Positions 43,321 through 52,486 of a stretch of DNA of 64,000 nt are shown here, piece by piece (position 1 is the first letter of the stretch; each line of letters begins with the position of its first letter). The notes under the pieces were generated by a model, which was not told where the DNA came from, made no database searches, and saw nothing but the letters and a program-made list of their open reading frames with translations. The position numbers and the translations under genes are program-made. The stretch is from assembly GCA_031253625.1 (NCBI GenBank), contig JAIRVZ010000061.1:40865-104864 (forward strand), read 5' to 3'. This DNA is from Dysgonamonadaceae bacterium (GTDB taxonomy: Bacteria > Bacteroidota > Bacteroidia > Bacteroidales > Azobacteroidaceae).

Positions 43321-45933
43321 TTATATCTTAGAGATTATCTCGTCTAAAGCAGCAGCTAATCCGTCAACATCTTTTCCTCCGGCTGTGGCGAAATGAGGTT
43401 GCCCGCCACCGCCACCTTGGATTTTCTTTGCGGCTTCGCGAACAATTTGTCCGGCATTCATACCTTGAGCCACCAAATCGTCGCTAAGCATAACCGTAAG
43501 CATGGGTTTTCCTTCGCTTGCAGTGGCTGCTGCGAAGTACATCTTTTCGGGGAATTCACCACGCAATTGGAAAGCCAAGTCTTTAACTAATTCGGCAGGT
43601 AGAGGACTTTTGACAACAAAAACCGTAATGCCATTAATCTCTTTCTTATTTTCAATAATTGATTTTTTGAGCACAACCGCTTTTTCTTTTACATATTCTT
43701 CTACTTGCTTTTTCAATTCGGCATTTTCTTCGAAGAATTTTTGTAAAGCTTGTGCCAAATTCGGGGTATTATGGAACATGCTACGCACTTCTCGAACAGC
43801 ATCTTGCTGCGCATAAAAGAACTTTTCGCAGGTTTCGGCCGAAATAGCCTCTATACGACGAATGCCGGCTGCAATCGAGCTTTCGCTGATAATGCGGAAA
43901 GTGCCGATATTACCGGTCGATGATATATGTGTTCCACCGCAAAGTTCGACAGAAGAGCCAAATTGAATTACACGCACTTCTTCGTCATACTTTTCACCGA
44001 AAAGCGCCATGGCACCCATTGTTTTGGCTTCAGCTATGGGAACACAACGGTTTTCAACTAAAATAATATTTTCGCGGATTTTGGCAGTTACCCGTTTTTC
44101 AACTTCACGTATTTCTTCATCCGTTACTTTATGAAAGTGTGAAAAGTCGAAACGCAATAAATCGGGCGAAACAAACGAGCCTTTTTGCTCAACATGCGTT
44201 CCCAATACTTCACGCAAAGCTTCATGGAGTAAGTGAGTAGCGGTATGATTACATTCCGTAGCTCGGCGTTTGTCTATATCTACATGAATTAAAAATGTTT
44301 CTGTTACATCCGAAGGCAATGTTTTAGTCAAATGGACAGCCAAGTTATTTTCTCTTTTGGTATCGAAAATTTCAATCGCTGCATTTTTTTTGCTTTTCAA
44401 TAATCCGCAATCACCGACTTGTCCTCCCATTTCTGCATAGAAAGGAGTGCTATCAAAAACTATTTGATAGAATTCCAAATTTTTTTGTTTGACTTTCCGG
44501 TAACGAAGAATTTGCGTTTCACATTCGCTTACATCATATCCTACAAATTCGGGGTCTCCTTCTCTGACATTTACCCAATCAGTGGTTTCAACGGCAGCAG
44601 CATTGCGGGCACGCTCTTTTTGTTTCTGCATTTCAGAATCGAATCCGGCAGTATCAACTTCCATATTGTTTTCCCGGAGAATCAATTCTGTTAAATCAAG
44701 CGGGAAACCGTAAGTATCGTATAAAGTGAAAGCATTCGCTCCGTCGATAACGTTTTTGCCTTTGGATTTTGTTTCTTCCATTATCTTATCCAATAGCTTG
44801 ATGCCGGTTTCCAATGTACGCAAGAAAGAATCTTCTTCTTCTTTGATTACTTTTTCAATTAAATCCTGTTGTGAAATCAATTCGGGATAAGCATCACCCA
44901 TTGTTTCAATCAGCGCGGGAATCAGCTTATACATAAAAGCTTGTTTTTGCCCGAGGAAGGTATATCCGTAACGAACAGCGCGACGGAGAATCCTACGGAT
45001 CACATAACCTGCTTTGGCATTTGAAGGCAATTGCCCGTCGGTAATCGAAAATGCGATGGTACGAATATGGTCGGCAATAACGCGCATGGCAATATCTTTC
45101 TTGATGTCCTGACCATAAACGTTACCTGTGATTTTTCCAATGGATTGGATGATAAGCTGAAAAACATCCGTATCGTAATTCGATATTTTTCTTTGGATAG
45201 CCATGCACAAACGCTCGAATCCCATGCCGGTATCAATAACTTTAGCAGGAAGTCCTTCAAGCGAACCATCAGCCTTGCGATTGAACTGCATAAATACCAA
45301 GTTCCAAATTTCGATTACTTGCGGATGGTCGTGATTAACTAACGAAACTCCGGGAACTTTAGCTCGTTCTTCGTCCGAACGTAAATCGATGTGAATTTCC
45401 GAGCAGGGACCACATGGGCCTGTATCGCCCATTTCCCAAAAGTTATCTTTTTTGTTTCCGTTGATAATTCTGTCTTTGGAAAGATATTTTTCCCAGTAAC
45501 CGGAGGCTTCGTCATCACGGCTCAAGCCTTCTTGCGGACTGCCTTCAAAAACAGTAACATACAAGCGGTTTTTGTCTAATTTCAAGACATCGGTCAGGTA
45601 TTCCCAAGCCCATTCGATGGCCTCTTTTTTGAAATAATCGCCAAACGACCAGTTGCCCAACATCTCAAACATGGTGTGGTGGTAGGTGTCGTGTCCTACT
45701 TCTTCGAGGTCGTTGTGTTTTCCGCTTACGCGAAGGCACTTTTGAGAATCGGCAATACGCGGGTATTTAATCGGCACATTACCGAGAATTATGTTTTTGA
45801 ATTGATTCATTCCTGCGTTGGTAAACATTAACGTAGGGTCGTCTTTGATTACCATTGGTGCAGACGGAACGATTTTGTGATTTTTTGATTCGAAATAATC
45901 CTTGAACGATTGGCGGATTTCTTTTGATGTCAT
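43321..45933 (-). CDS. alaS: Alanyl-tRNA synthetase
   Basis: An 870-residue class II synthetase. The N-terminus has [20 protein letters not shown], with motif 1 and the [10 protein letters not shown] block, and motif 3 near ERL. The editing domain carries [12 protein letters not shown] (zinc ligands; about residue 560) and [10 protein letters not shown]. The C-terminal DHH-associated domain ends in the glycine-rich [14 protein letters not shown]. Charges tRNA-Ala and hydrolyses mischarged Ser/Gly. A TACTTTTG element lies on the minus strand 34 nt upstream. Confidence 0.97.
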   Translation of the reverse strand: MTSKEIRQSFKDYFESKNHKIVPSAPMVIKDDPTLMFTNAGMNQFKNIILGNVPIKYPRIADSQKCLRVSGKHNDLEEVGHDTYHHTMFEMLGNWSFGDYFKKEAIEWAWEYLTDVLKLDKNRLYVTVFEGSPQEGLSRDDEASGYWEKYLSKDRIINGNKKDNFWEMGDTGPCGPCSEIHIDLRSDEERAKVPGVSLVNHDHPQVIEIWNLVFMQFNRKADGSLEGLPAKVIDTGMGFERLCMAIQRKISNYDTDVFQLIIQSIGKITGNVYGQDIKKDIAMRVIADHIRTIAFSITDGQLPSNAKAGYVIRRILRRAVRYGYTFLGQKQAFMYKLIPALIETMGDAYPELISQQDLIEKVIKEEEDSFLRTLETGIKLLDKIMEETKSKGKNVIDGANAFTLYDTYGFPLDLTELILRENNMEVDTAGFDSEMQKQKERARNAAAVETTDWVNVREGDPEFVGYDVSECETQILRYRKVKQKNLEFYQIVFDSTPFYAEMGGQVGDCGLLKSKKNAAIEIFDTKRENNLAVHLTKTLPSDVTETFLIHVDIDKRRATECNHTATHLLHEALREVLGTHVEQKGSFVSPDLLRFDFSHFHKVTDEEIREVEKRVTAKIRENIILVENRCVPIAEAKTMGAMALFGEKYDEEVRVIQFGSSVELCGGTHISSTGNIGTFRIISESSIAAGIRRIEAISAETCEKFFYAQQDAVREVRSMFHNTPNLAQALQKFFEENAELKKQVEEYVKEKAVVLKKSIIENKKEINGITVFVVKSPLPAELVKDLAFQLRGEFPEKMYFAAATASEGKPMLTVMLSDDLVAQGMNAGQIVREAAKKIQGGGGGQPHFATAGGKDVDGLAAALDEIISKI

Positions 45934-45966
45934 AATTGCAATTGAAAATTAATTTTTTTGAATTTG

Positions 45967-45974
45967 CAAAAGTA
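45967..45974 (-). promoter_or_regulatory. -7 element of alaS
   Basis: Minus-strand TACTTTTG matching TANNTTTG, 34 nt upstream of the alaS start. Confidence 0.55.
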
Positions 45975-46006
45975 CACCAAATAAATTATTTATCACAGAA
46001 TTCTAA

Positions 46007-46756
46007 TCAAAAACCGATTTTTACAGTAATTCCCGGAAATATATTTCTGTTTTTTGAAGATGCGTTAACAAAATAGAATTCGGGAAAAATTGTTATACAG
46101 GTGTTTTTCAAAGAGTGACCACAAAATATTTTGTAGACAGGTTTTTCTATTTGCTTTCCTCCTCCTATTCCATATCCAAATCCAAGACTCTCACGACCAT
46201 AGGTTAATCCTGTGTTGATAAATGTATTGATATCAGTGACGTTTTCTCCCGATGAATTCTTAGTGAAAAAATAATAAAAATCAGCAGACAGAAATGCTCC
46301 TAATTTGCCTCCTCTTCTAAAAGAGTTTAATTTAAGAGTTACACCTACTCCGGGAGATAATTCATTTCTTATCAATCCTACAAATACATTCACGCTAATT
46401 GAAATTGTGATCGTAGAATCAGGATTGCATTTTGCCTCTTGGAGCAACTCCGGAATATCATCTAAGGTGAAACTTTTTGTAACATGTTCATCGCTTGTAT
46501 TGATGAAATTGCCTCCCATTCCCTGTTTGACAGCCCGAAAGAGAGAATCGACATTTACTTTGTCAAACTCGTTGAGGTCATCGGCAATGAAAATGATTTT
46601 ATTATTATCTGAAATAGCAATCTCAATTGTATCTTTATCATACGATGTATCGTTGTTGTACAATACATTATTTTCGAGATATGCCAAAAAATCTTGTTGG
46701 GCAAAAGAAATTAGAGGAAATAATAATCCCAAGAACACAATTTGAATTGTTTTCAT
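46007..46756 (-). CDS. Secreted beta-rich protein of unknown function
   Basis: A 249-residue protein with signal peptide (1-19, LISFAQQDF). A mixed N-terminal region (about 20-125) is followed by alternating hydrophobic strands with glycine turns from about 125 (VGLIRNELSPGVGVTLKLNS, FGYGIGGGKQ) to a terminal aromatic residue (ITVKIGF). That suggests a small outer-membrane beta-barrel. It is the last gene behind an ECF sigma factor and its anti-sigma factor, and so may be a target or output of that pair. Confidence 0.7.
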   Translation of the reverse strand: MKTIQIVFLGLLFPLISFAQQDFLAYLENNVLYNNDTSYDKDTIEIAISDNNKIIFIADDLNEFDKVNVDSLFRAVKQGMGGNFINTSDEHVTKSFTLDDIPELLQEAKCNPDSTITISISVNVFVGLIRNELSPGVGVTLKLNSFRRGGKLGAFLSADFYYFFTKNSSGENVTDINTFINTGLTYGRESLGFGYGIGGGKQIEKPVYKIFCGHSLKNTCITIFPEFYFVNASSKNRNIFPGITVKIGF

Positions 46757-46787
46757 AATGAATTTATTTTTAGTTGTTTAATTTGAA

Positions 46788-47480
46788 TTATTTTAAAGGG
46801 ATTTGGAAGATACCGTTGCTTATTTGATTTTCTTTTACATTTATATTTGATGGTCTGTCGTCGTTGCTTGCAAGAAAAATACTCGGAAGTCTAAACTCTA
46901 TCTTATCGTTTTTCTGATTTTTTTGTTTTCCCGGAGATAAGGAAACTCGCACTTTTATCTCACTTGTAGGTATAGCTGCTAATAAGTCGTTTGGTTGTGA
47001 AGCTATTTCTTCAATATTTTCCGACACTTCAGGATGTTCTTCTTCAATAGCAAAAACATTGGCAAGCAAATTTTCTTCTTTTGCAACTTCTGTTACAACA
47101 GTTTTTTTGTTCACAGGTTTTTCTGTTTTTTCTTTTTTATCTACAGTGAAATCAGCATTTTCTTTGACGATAAGCTGTTCGTTTTCGTGAACTTCTTGAG
47201 TAATTTCGTTAATTTCAACTCGCGGAGAATTGGTTTGTATAGCCATTGTTCCATTTTCGTTTATTCTTTCGGAACGGGAAAAGAACGTTAAACCAACTAC
47301 CAAAGCAACACAAGCGGCAGCAGAAATCACGGTGTAGTAAAGCAACTTTATCTTGCGAGGCTTTTGTAATTTGCTTTCAATGTCTTTCCACACAATTTCT
47401 TTATTCGTGAAAGATGGCAAGGAGTTTTCATTTTGCTCCAACAATTCCGATATTTTCTTGTCAAATAAATTGCTGTCCAT
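46788..47480 (-). CDS. Putative anti-sigma factor (membrane protein)
   Basis: A 230-residue protein, 12 nt downstream of the ECF sigma gene. A cytoplasmic N-terminus (about 1-40; FDKKISELLEQNENS) precedes one membrane helix (about 46-66; YTVISAAACVALVVGLTFF) and a charged, Lys/Glu-rich periplasmic part (about 70-230). No zinc-binding HxxxCxxC motif is present. Gene order and topology fit an anti-sigma factor holding the sigma factor at the membrane. Sequence evidence alone is weak. Confidence 0.7.
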   Translation of the reverse strand: MDSNLFDKKISELLEQNENSLPSFTNKEIVWKDIESKLQKPRKIKLLYYTVISAAACVALVVGLTFFSRSERINENGTMAIQTNSPRVEINEITQEVHENEQLIVKENADFTVDKKEKTEKPVNKKTVVTEVAKEENLLANVFAIEEEHPEVSENIEEIASQPNDLLAAIPTSEIKVRVSLSPGKQKNQKNDKIEFRLPSIFLASNDDRPSNINVKENQISNGIFQIPLK

Positions 47481-47492
47481 TGCTATTGTTTT

Positions 47493-48014
47493 TTATATGA
47501 TTGCTTCTAATTGTTTTTTCAATAAAATTTTGGCTCTGTTTAATTGCGATTTTGAAGTGCCTTCGGATATGTTCAACTGTTGTGCTATTTCTCGATGAGA
47601 ATAACCTTCTACGATATACAAATTGAAAATCGTTCTATATCCTGTAGGCAAAGATTGTATGATTTGAAACAAATATCCGGCTTCAATGTCGGATAAAATA
47701 TCCTGACTGTCATCGACAAAGTCTGCTTTTTCGGAAATACTATCCACATCTTTGGGCTTTTTTCGGAGCAACATCAGACATTCGTTGACTGCAATTTTGC
47801 GAATCCATCCAATCAACATTTTTTCGTTTTCAAATTCGGTTGATTGAATTTTTGAAAACACTTTAAGAAAAGTTTCCGACACGCAATCTTCTGCCTCCGG
47901 CTCGTTTCCCATATATCGCAGACAAATTCTGAATACATAGTCGGCATACAATTCGTAAAGCTGTTGTTGCGCTTTGCGATTCTCTTTTTTACATTGTTCT
48001 ATAAGCGTATTCAA
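47493..48014 (-). CDS. ECF-family RNA polymerase sigma factor
   Basis: A 173-residue protein. Region 2 (about 10-80; LYADYVFRICLRYMGNEPEA, EDCVSETFLKVF, LIGWIRKIAVNECL) and region 4 (about 110-165; LPTGYRTIFNLYIVEGYSHR, EIAQQLNISEGTSKSQL) are clear. It directs a small regulon and is likely held by the membrane protein encoded next. A putative secreted target gene lies third in the operon. Confidence 0.93.
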   Translation of the reverse strand: MNTLIEQCKKENRKAQQQLYELYADYVFRICLRYMGNEPEAEDCVSETFLKVFSKIQSTEFENEKMLIGWIRKIAVNECLMLLRKKPKDVDSISEKADFVDDSQDILSDIEAGYLFQIIQSLPTGYRTIFNLYIVEGYSHREIAQQLNISEGTSKSQLNRAKILLKKQLEAII

Positions 48015-48074
48015 AATTTTCTTCCCTTTTTATATGATAAATGCAGAAAGTGAAAAAAGGGTTGCATGAAAATA

Positions 48075-48118
48075 AAAATAATTTGTTTTTTTGCTACGGC
48101 AAAAAAACAAATTATTTT
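48075..48118. repeat. Perfect 20-bp palindrome upstream of the sigma operon
   Basis: Arms 48075-48094 and 48099-48118 are exact complements with a TACG loop. On the plus strand the second arm ends in TTTTTT; on the minus strand it likewise follows with T-rich sequence. It may terminate transcription from the CapA gene (minus) or serve as a regulatory site of the sigma operon. Confidence 0.85.
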
Positions 48119-48139
48119 TTAATACCCTCTACTGTTCGG

Positions 48140-48161
48140 CGTAGTCTCTGACTACGTTTTT
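48140..48161. terminator. Hairpin with AGTC-TCT-GACT core
   Basis: CGTAGTC (48140-48146), loop TCT, GACTACG (48150-48156), then TTTTT. It lies just after the CapA gene stop. The core, and the flanking CGGC, are the same as in the hairpin pair at 7576-7625 (opposite orientation). Confidence 0.6.
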
Positions 48162-48170
48162 AGATGACTC

Positions 48171-49229
48171 TTATTTTTTCCGTTCAATTACACCTTCGTT
48201 AGAAATAGTTAATCCTGTATTCGGGAAATCCAATTCGGTTAATCGCTTGATTTCTTTAGCTGCCAAATGATTTTCATCTGCCACAGGGCCGGTTTTATCA
48301 AGCTGAAGGAAAGAGTAGATTTGACCCTTGACGAATCTTCCTTCTTTATCGGTAAATACTTTTACGATAGGTGCATACCCGCTGATTCCGCTGATGCTGA
48401 AACTTCCTGATGTGCAAAAATTTCCCATGCTGTAGATAATGAAACGGTCTTTGTATAGTTCGGCAGCCCGAACTACATGCGGGCCATGTCCGAAGACGAC
48501 ATCTGCTCCGGCATCAATGACGGAATGAGCAAATTCGTGAACATTTCCGCGATTTTCTCCGTAAAACATTTCTGTTTGTTTTGGTACGCGGTTGTGCGAT
48601 TTTCCTTCCGCACCGCCATGAAACGACACGATTACAATGTCGCATTGAGATTTTAAATCAGCTACCAACTTTTTAGCGTAAGGAATATCGGTAATCCGAA
48701 CTGTTCCTGTATTGGGAGCAAAACCACAAAAGCCGTATTTTACACCATCAATTTCAAAAATGGAAGTTTCGCAAATATCTTTTAACCCTGCATAATTCAA
48801 TCCTGCCTCTTTCAGTACTTTAACAGTGTTTTCACGACCGGGAGCGCCAAAATCGCCATTGTGATTATTCGCGATATTCACTACATCGAAACCTGCATCT
48901 GTCAGATAATTAACATACCGGTTGGGCATACGAAAGAAATAGCAGCCACTTTTGCAAGATTTCACATCTCCGCCTTTATCCAAAACGCAGCCTTCCAAGT
49001 TGCCGAAAGTAACGTCGGCATTGCGAAGAATATCTTTTACATTCTTCAATAAGTCTTTTCCGTCGTTAACAGGTAAATCATTTTCGGAAGGATAATTAGA
49101 GCCTAACATTATATCACCGGTTCCTATTATGGATATAAGTTTGTTTTCATTTTGCGTTTGCGAGAGAATAGTTAAAGAAAACAGCGACAAAACAAAAGAA
49201 ATAAAGGTTGTCTTAATTACAAATTTCAT
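48171..49229 (-). CDS. CapA-family protein (PGA_cap metallophosphatase fold)
   Basis: A 352-residue protein with an N-terminal signal segment (1-23; LSLFSLTILSQTQ). The PGA_cap domain spans about 30-290: GTGDIMLGSNYP, FGNLEGCVLDKG, FDVVNIANNHNGDFG, VIVSFHGGAEG, VVFGHGPHVVRAAELYKDRF, YSMGNFC. These hold the metal ligands (Asp, Asn, His) of the calcineurin-like fold. The family includes poly-gamma-glutamate capsule proteins and related surface factors; without capB/C genes nearby, a capsule role cannot be assumed. A TATTTTTG element lies 40 nt upstream. Confidence 0.88.
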   Translation of the reverse strand: MKFVIKTTFISFVLSLFSLTILSQTQNENKLISIIGTGDIMLGSNYPSENDLPVNDGKDLLKNVKDILRNADVTFGNLEGCVLDKGGDVKSCKSGCYFFRMPNRYVNYLTDAGFDVVNIANNHNGDFGAPGRENTVKVLKEAGLNYAGLKDICETSIFEIDGVKYGFCGFAPNTGTVRITDIPYAKKLVADLKSQCDIVIVSFHGGAEGKSHNRVPKQTEMFYGENRGNVHEFAHSVIDAGADVVFGHGPHVVRAAELYKDRFIIYSMGNFCTSGSFSISGISGYAPIVKVFTDKEGRFVKGQIYSFLQLDKTGPVADENHLAAKEIKRLTELDFPNTGLTISNEGVIERKK

Positions 49230-49268
49230 GATTTTTATTTATTAGTGAATTATTTAAATTTGGGATAA

Positions 49269-49276
49269 CAAAAATA
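49269..49276 (-). promoter_or_regulatory. -7 element of the CapA-like gene
   Basis: Minus-strand TATTTTTG, 40 nt before the ATG at 49229. Confidence 0.5.
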
Positions 49277-49429
49277 CGAATATCCTGTGAGAATGACAAA
49301 AAAAATCAAAAGAATGCTTTCATAAAGGTAAAAAATGTTGTTTTTGAGGTGATAAATTTAAAAAAGAAGAAAAAAATTCATTACTTTGTAAATTATTTCT
49401 GAATAGTTGAAGATCAAATTATAACATTG

Positions 49430-50398
49430 ATGCGTAAAGTTTATTACCTCTACAATCCTCAGACACTAAGTTACGAGCGGGTTTATCCTTCTTGGAAACA
49501 GCGTTTGTGGAGTGTTTTTAGGCATTTTTTTGTGGGAATTCTAATTGGTGTTGGAGTATTTGCTTTTGCAACGTATTATTTTGATTCTCCGAGTGAACAA
49601 CAATTGAAGAAAGAAAACCGGTTATTGCATTCGCAGTATGAGATACTTTCTCGTCGCATGGGTGAGAATCAGAAAGTACTGAATGATTTGCAGTTGCGTG
49701 ATGACAATCTCTATCGGGCAATTTTTCATGCCGACCCTATTCCGAGCTCTATCAGAAAGCCCGGTTATGGCGGAACCAACCGATATGAGAAACTAATGGA
49801 TATGCCTAATTCCGAGTTGATTATTTCAACGACTAAAAAAATGGATGTCATGTCTAAGCAACTGTACGTGCAATCTCTTTCATACGATGAAGTTGCAGAA
49901 ATGATATCGTCTCAAAAAGATCGTGCTCGAAGTATTCCTGCTATTCAACCGATTGCTAATAAAGAATTAACCAGAATCGCCTCCGGATTCGGTGTGCGCA
50001 TCGACCCTGTTTACGGAACTCCCAAATTTCATGAAGGAATGGATTTCACTGCAAAAACCGGCACAGATATATATGCGACGGGCGACGGCACTGTGGAATT
50101 TGCAGGATGGCGTTCGGGTTACGGAAACTGTGCAATCGTAAACCATGGTTATGGTTATCAAACTTTATATGGGCACTGCGAACGCTTGTTAGTGAGGGAA
50201 GGTCAAAAAGTGGTGCGCGGAGAAGTCATTGCCAAATTAGGTAGCACCGGAAAATCAACAGGTCCCCACTTACACTACGAAGTAATCGTTAAAGGTATTC
50301 ACGATAATCCTGCCAGATATTACTTCATGGATTTAACTCCGGAAGAATACGATAAAATGATTCAAATAGCAGAAAATCACGGTCAGGTGATGGATTGA
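49430..50398 (+). CDS. M23-family peptidoglycan endopeptidase
   Basis: A 322-residue protein from ATG 49430 (a TTG three nt upstream is less likely). A cytoplasmic N-terminus (about 1-35), one membrane helix (about 35-55; FFVGILIGVGVFAFATYYF), a coiled coil (about 60-95), then the LytM domain (about 185-300). Zinc ligands: His/Asp in FHEGMDFTAKTG and HxH in GPHLHYEV; a fourth His in YQTLYGHC. It is the form of zinc endopeptidase common in Bacteroidota, anchored and cleaving cross-links in the periplasm. Confidence 0.93.
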   Translation: MRKVYYLYNPQTLSYERVYPSWKQRLWSVFRHFFVGILIGVGVFAFATYYFDSPSEQQLKKENRLLHSQYEILSRRMGENQKVLNDLQLRDDNLYRAIFHADPIPSSIRKPGYGGTNRYEKLMDMPNSELIISTTKKMDVMSKQLYVQSLSYDEVAEMISSQKDRARSIPAIQPIANKELTRIASGFGVRIDPVYGTPKFHEGMDFTAKTGTDIYATGDGTVEFAGWRSGYGNCAIVNHGYGYQTLYGHCERLLVREGQKVVRGEVIAKLGSTGKSTGPHLHYEVIVKGIHDNPARYYFMDLTPEEYDKMIQIAENHGQVMD

Positions 50399-51061
50399 TT
50401 ATATCGTGAAATCTTGTTCCTCTTTCATTTTTAACGAAATCTTCAATATCTCCGCAAACAACAAGGAGGCAAGACCAAATAATAAGTAGGATGTATGCTT
50501 AATTTCAATGCCTGAAATTTTATAGCCTTTGAAGGCAATCATGTCGTTCATGGCTATTGAAAACAGGTATTGAAAGAGGAGTATAACGAAGAATAAAATG
50601 ATTAGCGAATACCCAATATTGCGAATACGCTTGATGTTTTTCATATCAAAAATCACATTTTTAGAAATAGATCTTACAATCTTGAATGTTTGCACCGGAA
50701 TGTATGTCGTAATGAATATCATCAAGGTTCCTGCCAATAATTTGCCGATAATGGGTAATAGACCGGTTTGTACCGATACTGACAATTGATGTACTTCAAC
50801 ATCAATGAGTTCTCCGGTTTTTGTGTTTTCAATGGAGATTGTAGGATAAGACCCCGATTTTTCTAACGGAAGAATATCAAAAACGTATGTCGCAAATGCT
50901 TTACGTTCAGTGTCTTGCGATGTTTCTTGTTCCGCAATTTCCTTTTTGTCGTTATTTGTTTTCTGAATGCTGATACCCACTACATTGAAAACAAAATGCA
51001 GTATGACTGCCAAATAAGTTATGGCAAATAAAATGCATATAATTTTAAGACGATTATTCAT
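50399..51061 (-). CDS. DUF2975 membrane protein
   Basis: A 220-residue protein starting at ATG 51061 (MNNRLKIICILFAITYL). A longer in-frame version would overlap the upstream regulator. Four membrane helices are visible at about 8-28, 105-125, 155-175 and 195-212. No catalytic motif. DUF2975 genes are typically paired with a small XRE regulator, as here with the gene 14 nt upstream. Function unknown. Its stop meets the end of the convergent M23 gene directly. Confidence 0.85.
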   Translation of the reverse strand: MNNRLKIICILFAITYLAVILHFVFNVVGISIQKTNNDKKEIAEQETSQDTERKAFATYVFDILPLEKSGSYPTISIENTKTGELIDVEVHQLSVSVQTGLLPIIGKLLAGTLMIFITTYIPVQTFKIVRSISKNVIFDMKNIKRIRNIGYSLIILFFVILLFQYLFSIAMNDMIAFKGYKISGIEIKHTSYLLFGLASLLFAEILKISLKMKEEQDFTI

Positions 51062-51075
51062 TTTGAAGTTGTTAT

Positions 51076-51285
51076 TTAATTGTCGTTTTGAAATTCTAAA
51101 ATATCTCCCGGTTGGCAATTCAACTCTTTGCATAATGCTTCCAAAGTACTGAAACGGATAGCCTTTGCTTTACCCGTTTTCAGAATGGAGAGGTTTGCCG
51201 GAGTAATGTCGACTTTGTCCGAAAGGTCATTGAGTGATATCTTCCGTTTAGCCATCATTACATCTAAGTTAACTATTATTGACAT
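51076..51285 (-). CDS. Small XRE (YozG-like) regulator
   Basis: A 69-residue single-domain HTH protein: MAKRKISLNDLSDKVDITPA, NLSILKTGKAKAIRFSTLEA, LCKELNCQPGDIL. It is the partner regulator of the DUF2975 gene. A TAATTTTG element lies on the minus strand at 51326-51319, about 34 nt before the start. Confidence 0.9.
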   Translation of the reverse strand: MSIIVNLDVMMAKRKISLNDLSDKVDITPANLSILKTGKAKAIRFSTLEALCKELNCQPGDILEFQNDN

Positions 51286-51318
51286 ATTATTGTCCTTGTT
51301 GTTTTTAAATTAATTGCC

Positions 51319-51326
51319 CAAAATTA
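51319..51326 (-). promoter_or_regulatory. -7 element of XRE-DUF2975 operon
   Basis: Minus-strand TAATTTTG, 34 nt upstream of the regulator's ATG. Confidence 0.55.
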
Positions 51327-51342
51327 ATAAATTTTGATGACT

Positions 51343-51810
51343 TTATTTAATTGTAATCATTTTTTCAGCTGATTTATATTTTCCTTTACCCGTAGTGTAA
51401 CTCAAAAGATTTCCTTCTGAACCCAAACTATACACTGCGTGCATAGAAATTTCATTGTATTTCATACTTTCTTTGTTCCATGTTCTGTACTCTAATGTTA
51501 TAATATTAGATATTATATCAAAAGAATGTTCTATACAACAAACAGGTTCCCAAATTGATTTGTCGATGTCCCACTTGAATGTTTCCTCTTTTGTCAATTG
51601 TCCCAAACTATTATAAGAATATGTATAATAATAGGTTGGTTTGAAAAGTCCGGTATAATTCAGTTCATACTTTGTTTTTGATACGATTTTTTCGTTTTCG
51701 TATTTTTTGTCGAAGAAAAAATTGTATTCCGATTGAGCGTTTGCAGAAAAACTGCTGAGTGTTACCAATAAAATGGTTGCGAATGCGAAATGAATGATTG
51801 TTGTTTTCAT
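51343..51810 (-). CDS. DUF3836-like secreted protein
   Basis: A 155-residue protein with a signal peptide (1-25; SSFSANAQS). The rest is beta-rich: YYYTYSYNSLGQLTKEETFK resembles a single YD-type repeat, followed by WDIDKSIWEPVCC and LEYRTWNKESMKYNE, matching the DUF3836 pattern of Bacteroides. Two adjacent cysteines occur near the middle. Function unknown. It has its own promoter (51885-51917). Confidence 0.75.
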   Translation of the reverse strand: MKTTIIHFAFATILLVTLSSFSANAQSEYNFFFDKKYENEKIVSKTKYELNYTGLFKPTYYYTYSYNSLGQLTKEETFKWDIDKSIWEPVCCIEHSFDIISNIITLEYRTWNKESMKYNEISMHAVYSLGSEGNLLSYTTGKGKYKSAEKMITIK

Positions 51811-51884
51811 AACTGTAATTTTTAATTTTGTTTATTAATAATTTTATTTTGATTTTCAATTGTTATTTATCGTTATTCGATATG

Positions 51885-51917
51885 CAAAGGTAAATGATAT
51901 TTTTTGAATAAAACAAA
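51885..51917 (-). promoter_or_regulatory. Promoter of the DUF3836-like gene
   Basis: Minus-strand TTTG (51917-51914), 21-nt spacer, TACCTTTG (51892-51885), 75 nt upstream of the start. Confidence 0.75.
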
Positions 51918-52041
51918 TTATTTATCGAAAAACAATAAATATTTTTTGATGAAAAATAATAACGGATTGAAAATCAAAAGAATATGCAAATGTTAAAAAT
52001 ATTAAATGAACAAAAAACGAATATTGTTTCTTATTTTATGC

Positions 52042-52049
52042 TATCTTTG
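52042..52049 (+). promoter_or_regulatory. -7 element of the MerR gene
   Basis: TATCTTTG, 23 nt upstream of the ATG at 52073. Confidence 0.65.
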
Positions 52050-52072
52050 TCGATCATCAGAAACATAAAAAA

Positions 52073-52435
52073 ATGCCTCTTAAATCTTTTAAACCGAAAA
52101 AAATATTTTATTCCATTGGAGAAGTGGCTGAAATGTTTGGAGTTACTGAACCTACACTTCGTTATTGGGAAAAGGAGTTTAGTACTATCAAACCGTCAAA
52201 AACGCCTAAAGGTACCCGTCAATACAAAGAAGAAGATATTGAGGCGATCCGTTTGGTGCATTATTTAGTGAAAGAGAAAGGTCTTACACTTGCCGGAGCC
52301 AAACAAAAATTGAAAGAAAATAAAGAGACTGTGGTAAATACAGAGGAAATTGTACACCGCTTAAAAACAGTCAGAGAGGAGTTGATTCTGCTGAGAAATG
52401 AATTCGAGGCCTTGGAGAAAGTTTACAATGAATAG
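52073..52435 (+). CDS. MerR-family transcriptional regulator
   Basis: A 120-residue protein. The winged HTH (about 12-80) reads YSIGEVAEMFGVTEPTLRYW, then EKEFSTIKPSKTPKGTRQY, followed by a dimerising helix (about 80-118). No Cys ligands for metals are present, so it is of the generic stand-alone type conserved in Bacteroidota. A promoter precedes it, and dnaX follows after a short gap with its own -7 element. Confidence 0.92.
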   Translation: MPLKSFKPKKIFYSIGEVAEMFGVTEPTLRYWEKEFSTIKPSKTPKGTRQYKEEDIEAIRLVHYLVKEKGLTLAGAKQKLKENKETVVNTEEIVHRLKTVREELILLRNEFEALEKVYNE

Positions 52436-52450
52436 TGAACAAAAATTTTA

Positions 52451-52458
52451 TATCTTTG
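52451..52458 (+). promoter_or_regulatory. -7 element of dnaX
   Basis: TATCTTTG, 28 nt upstream of the ATG at 52487. Confidence 0.65.
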
Positions 52459-52486
52459 TATCCGCAAAAAAGTACGTTTAATTTTA

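Noticed and set aside
51062..51133. N-terminal extension of the DUF2975 protein
   Set aside because: It would overlap the upstream XRE gene and has no conserved character; ATG 51061 begins at the first membrane helix.
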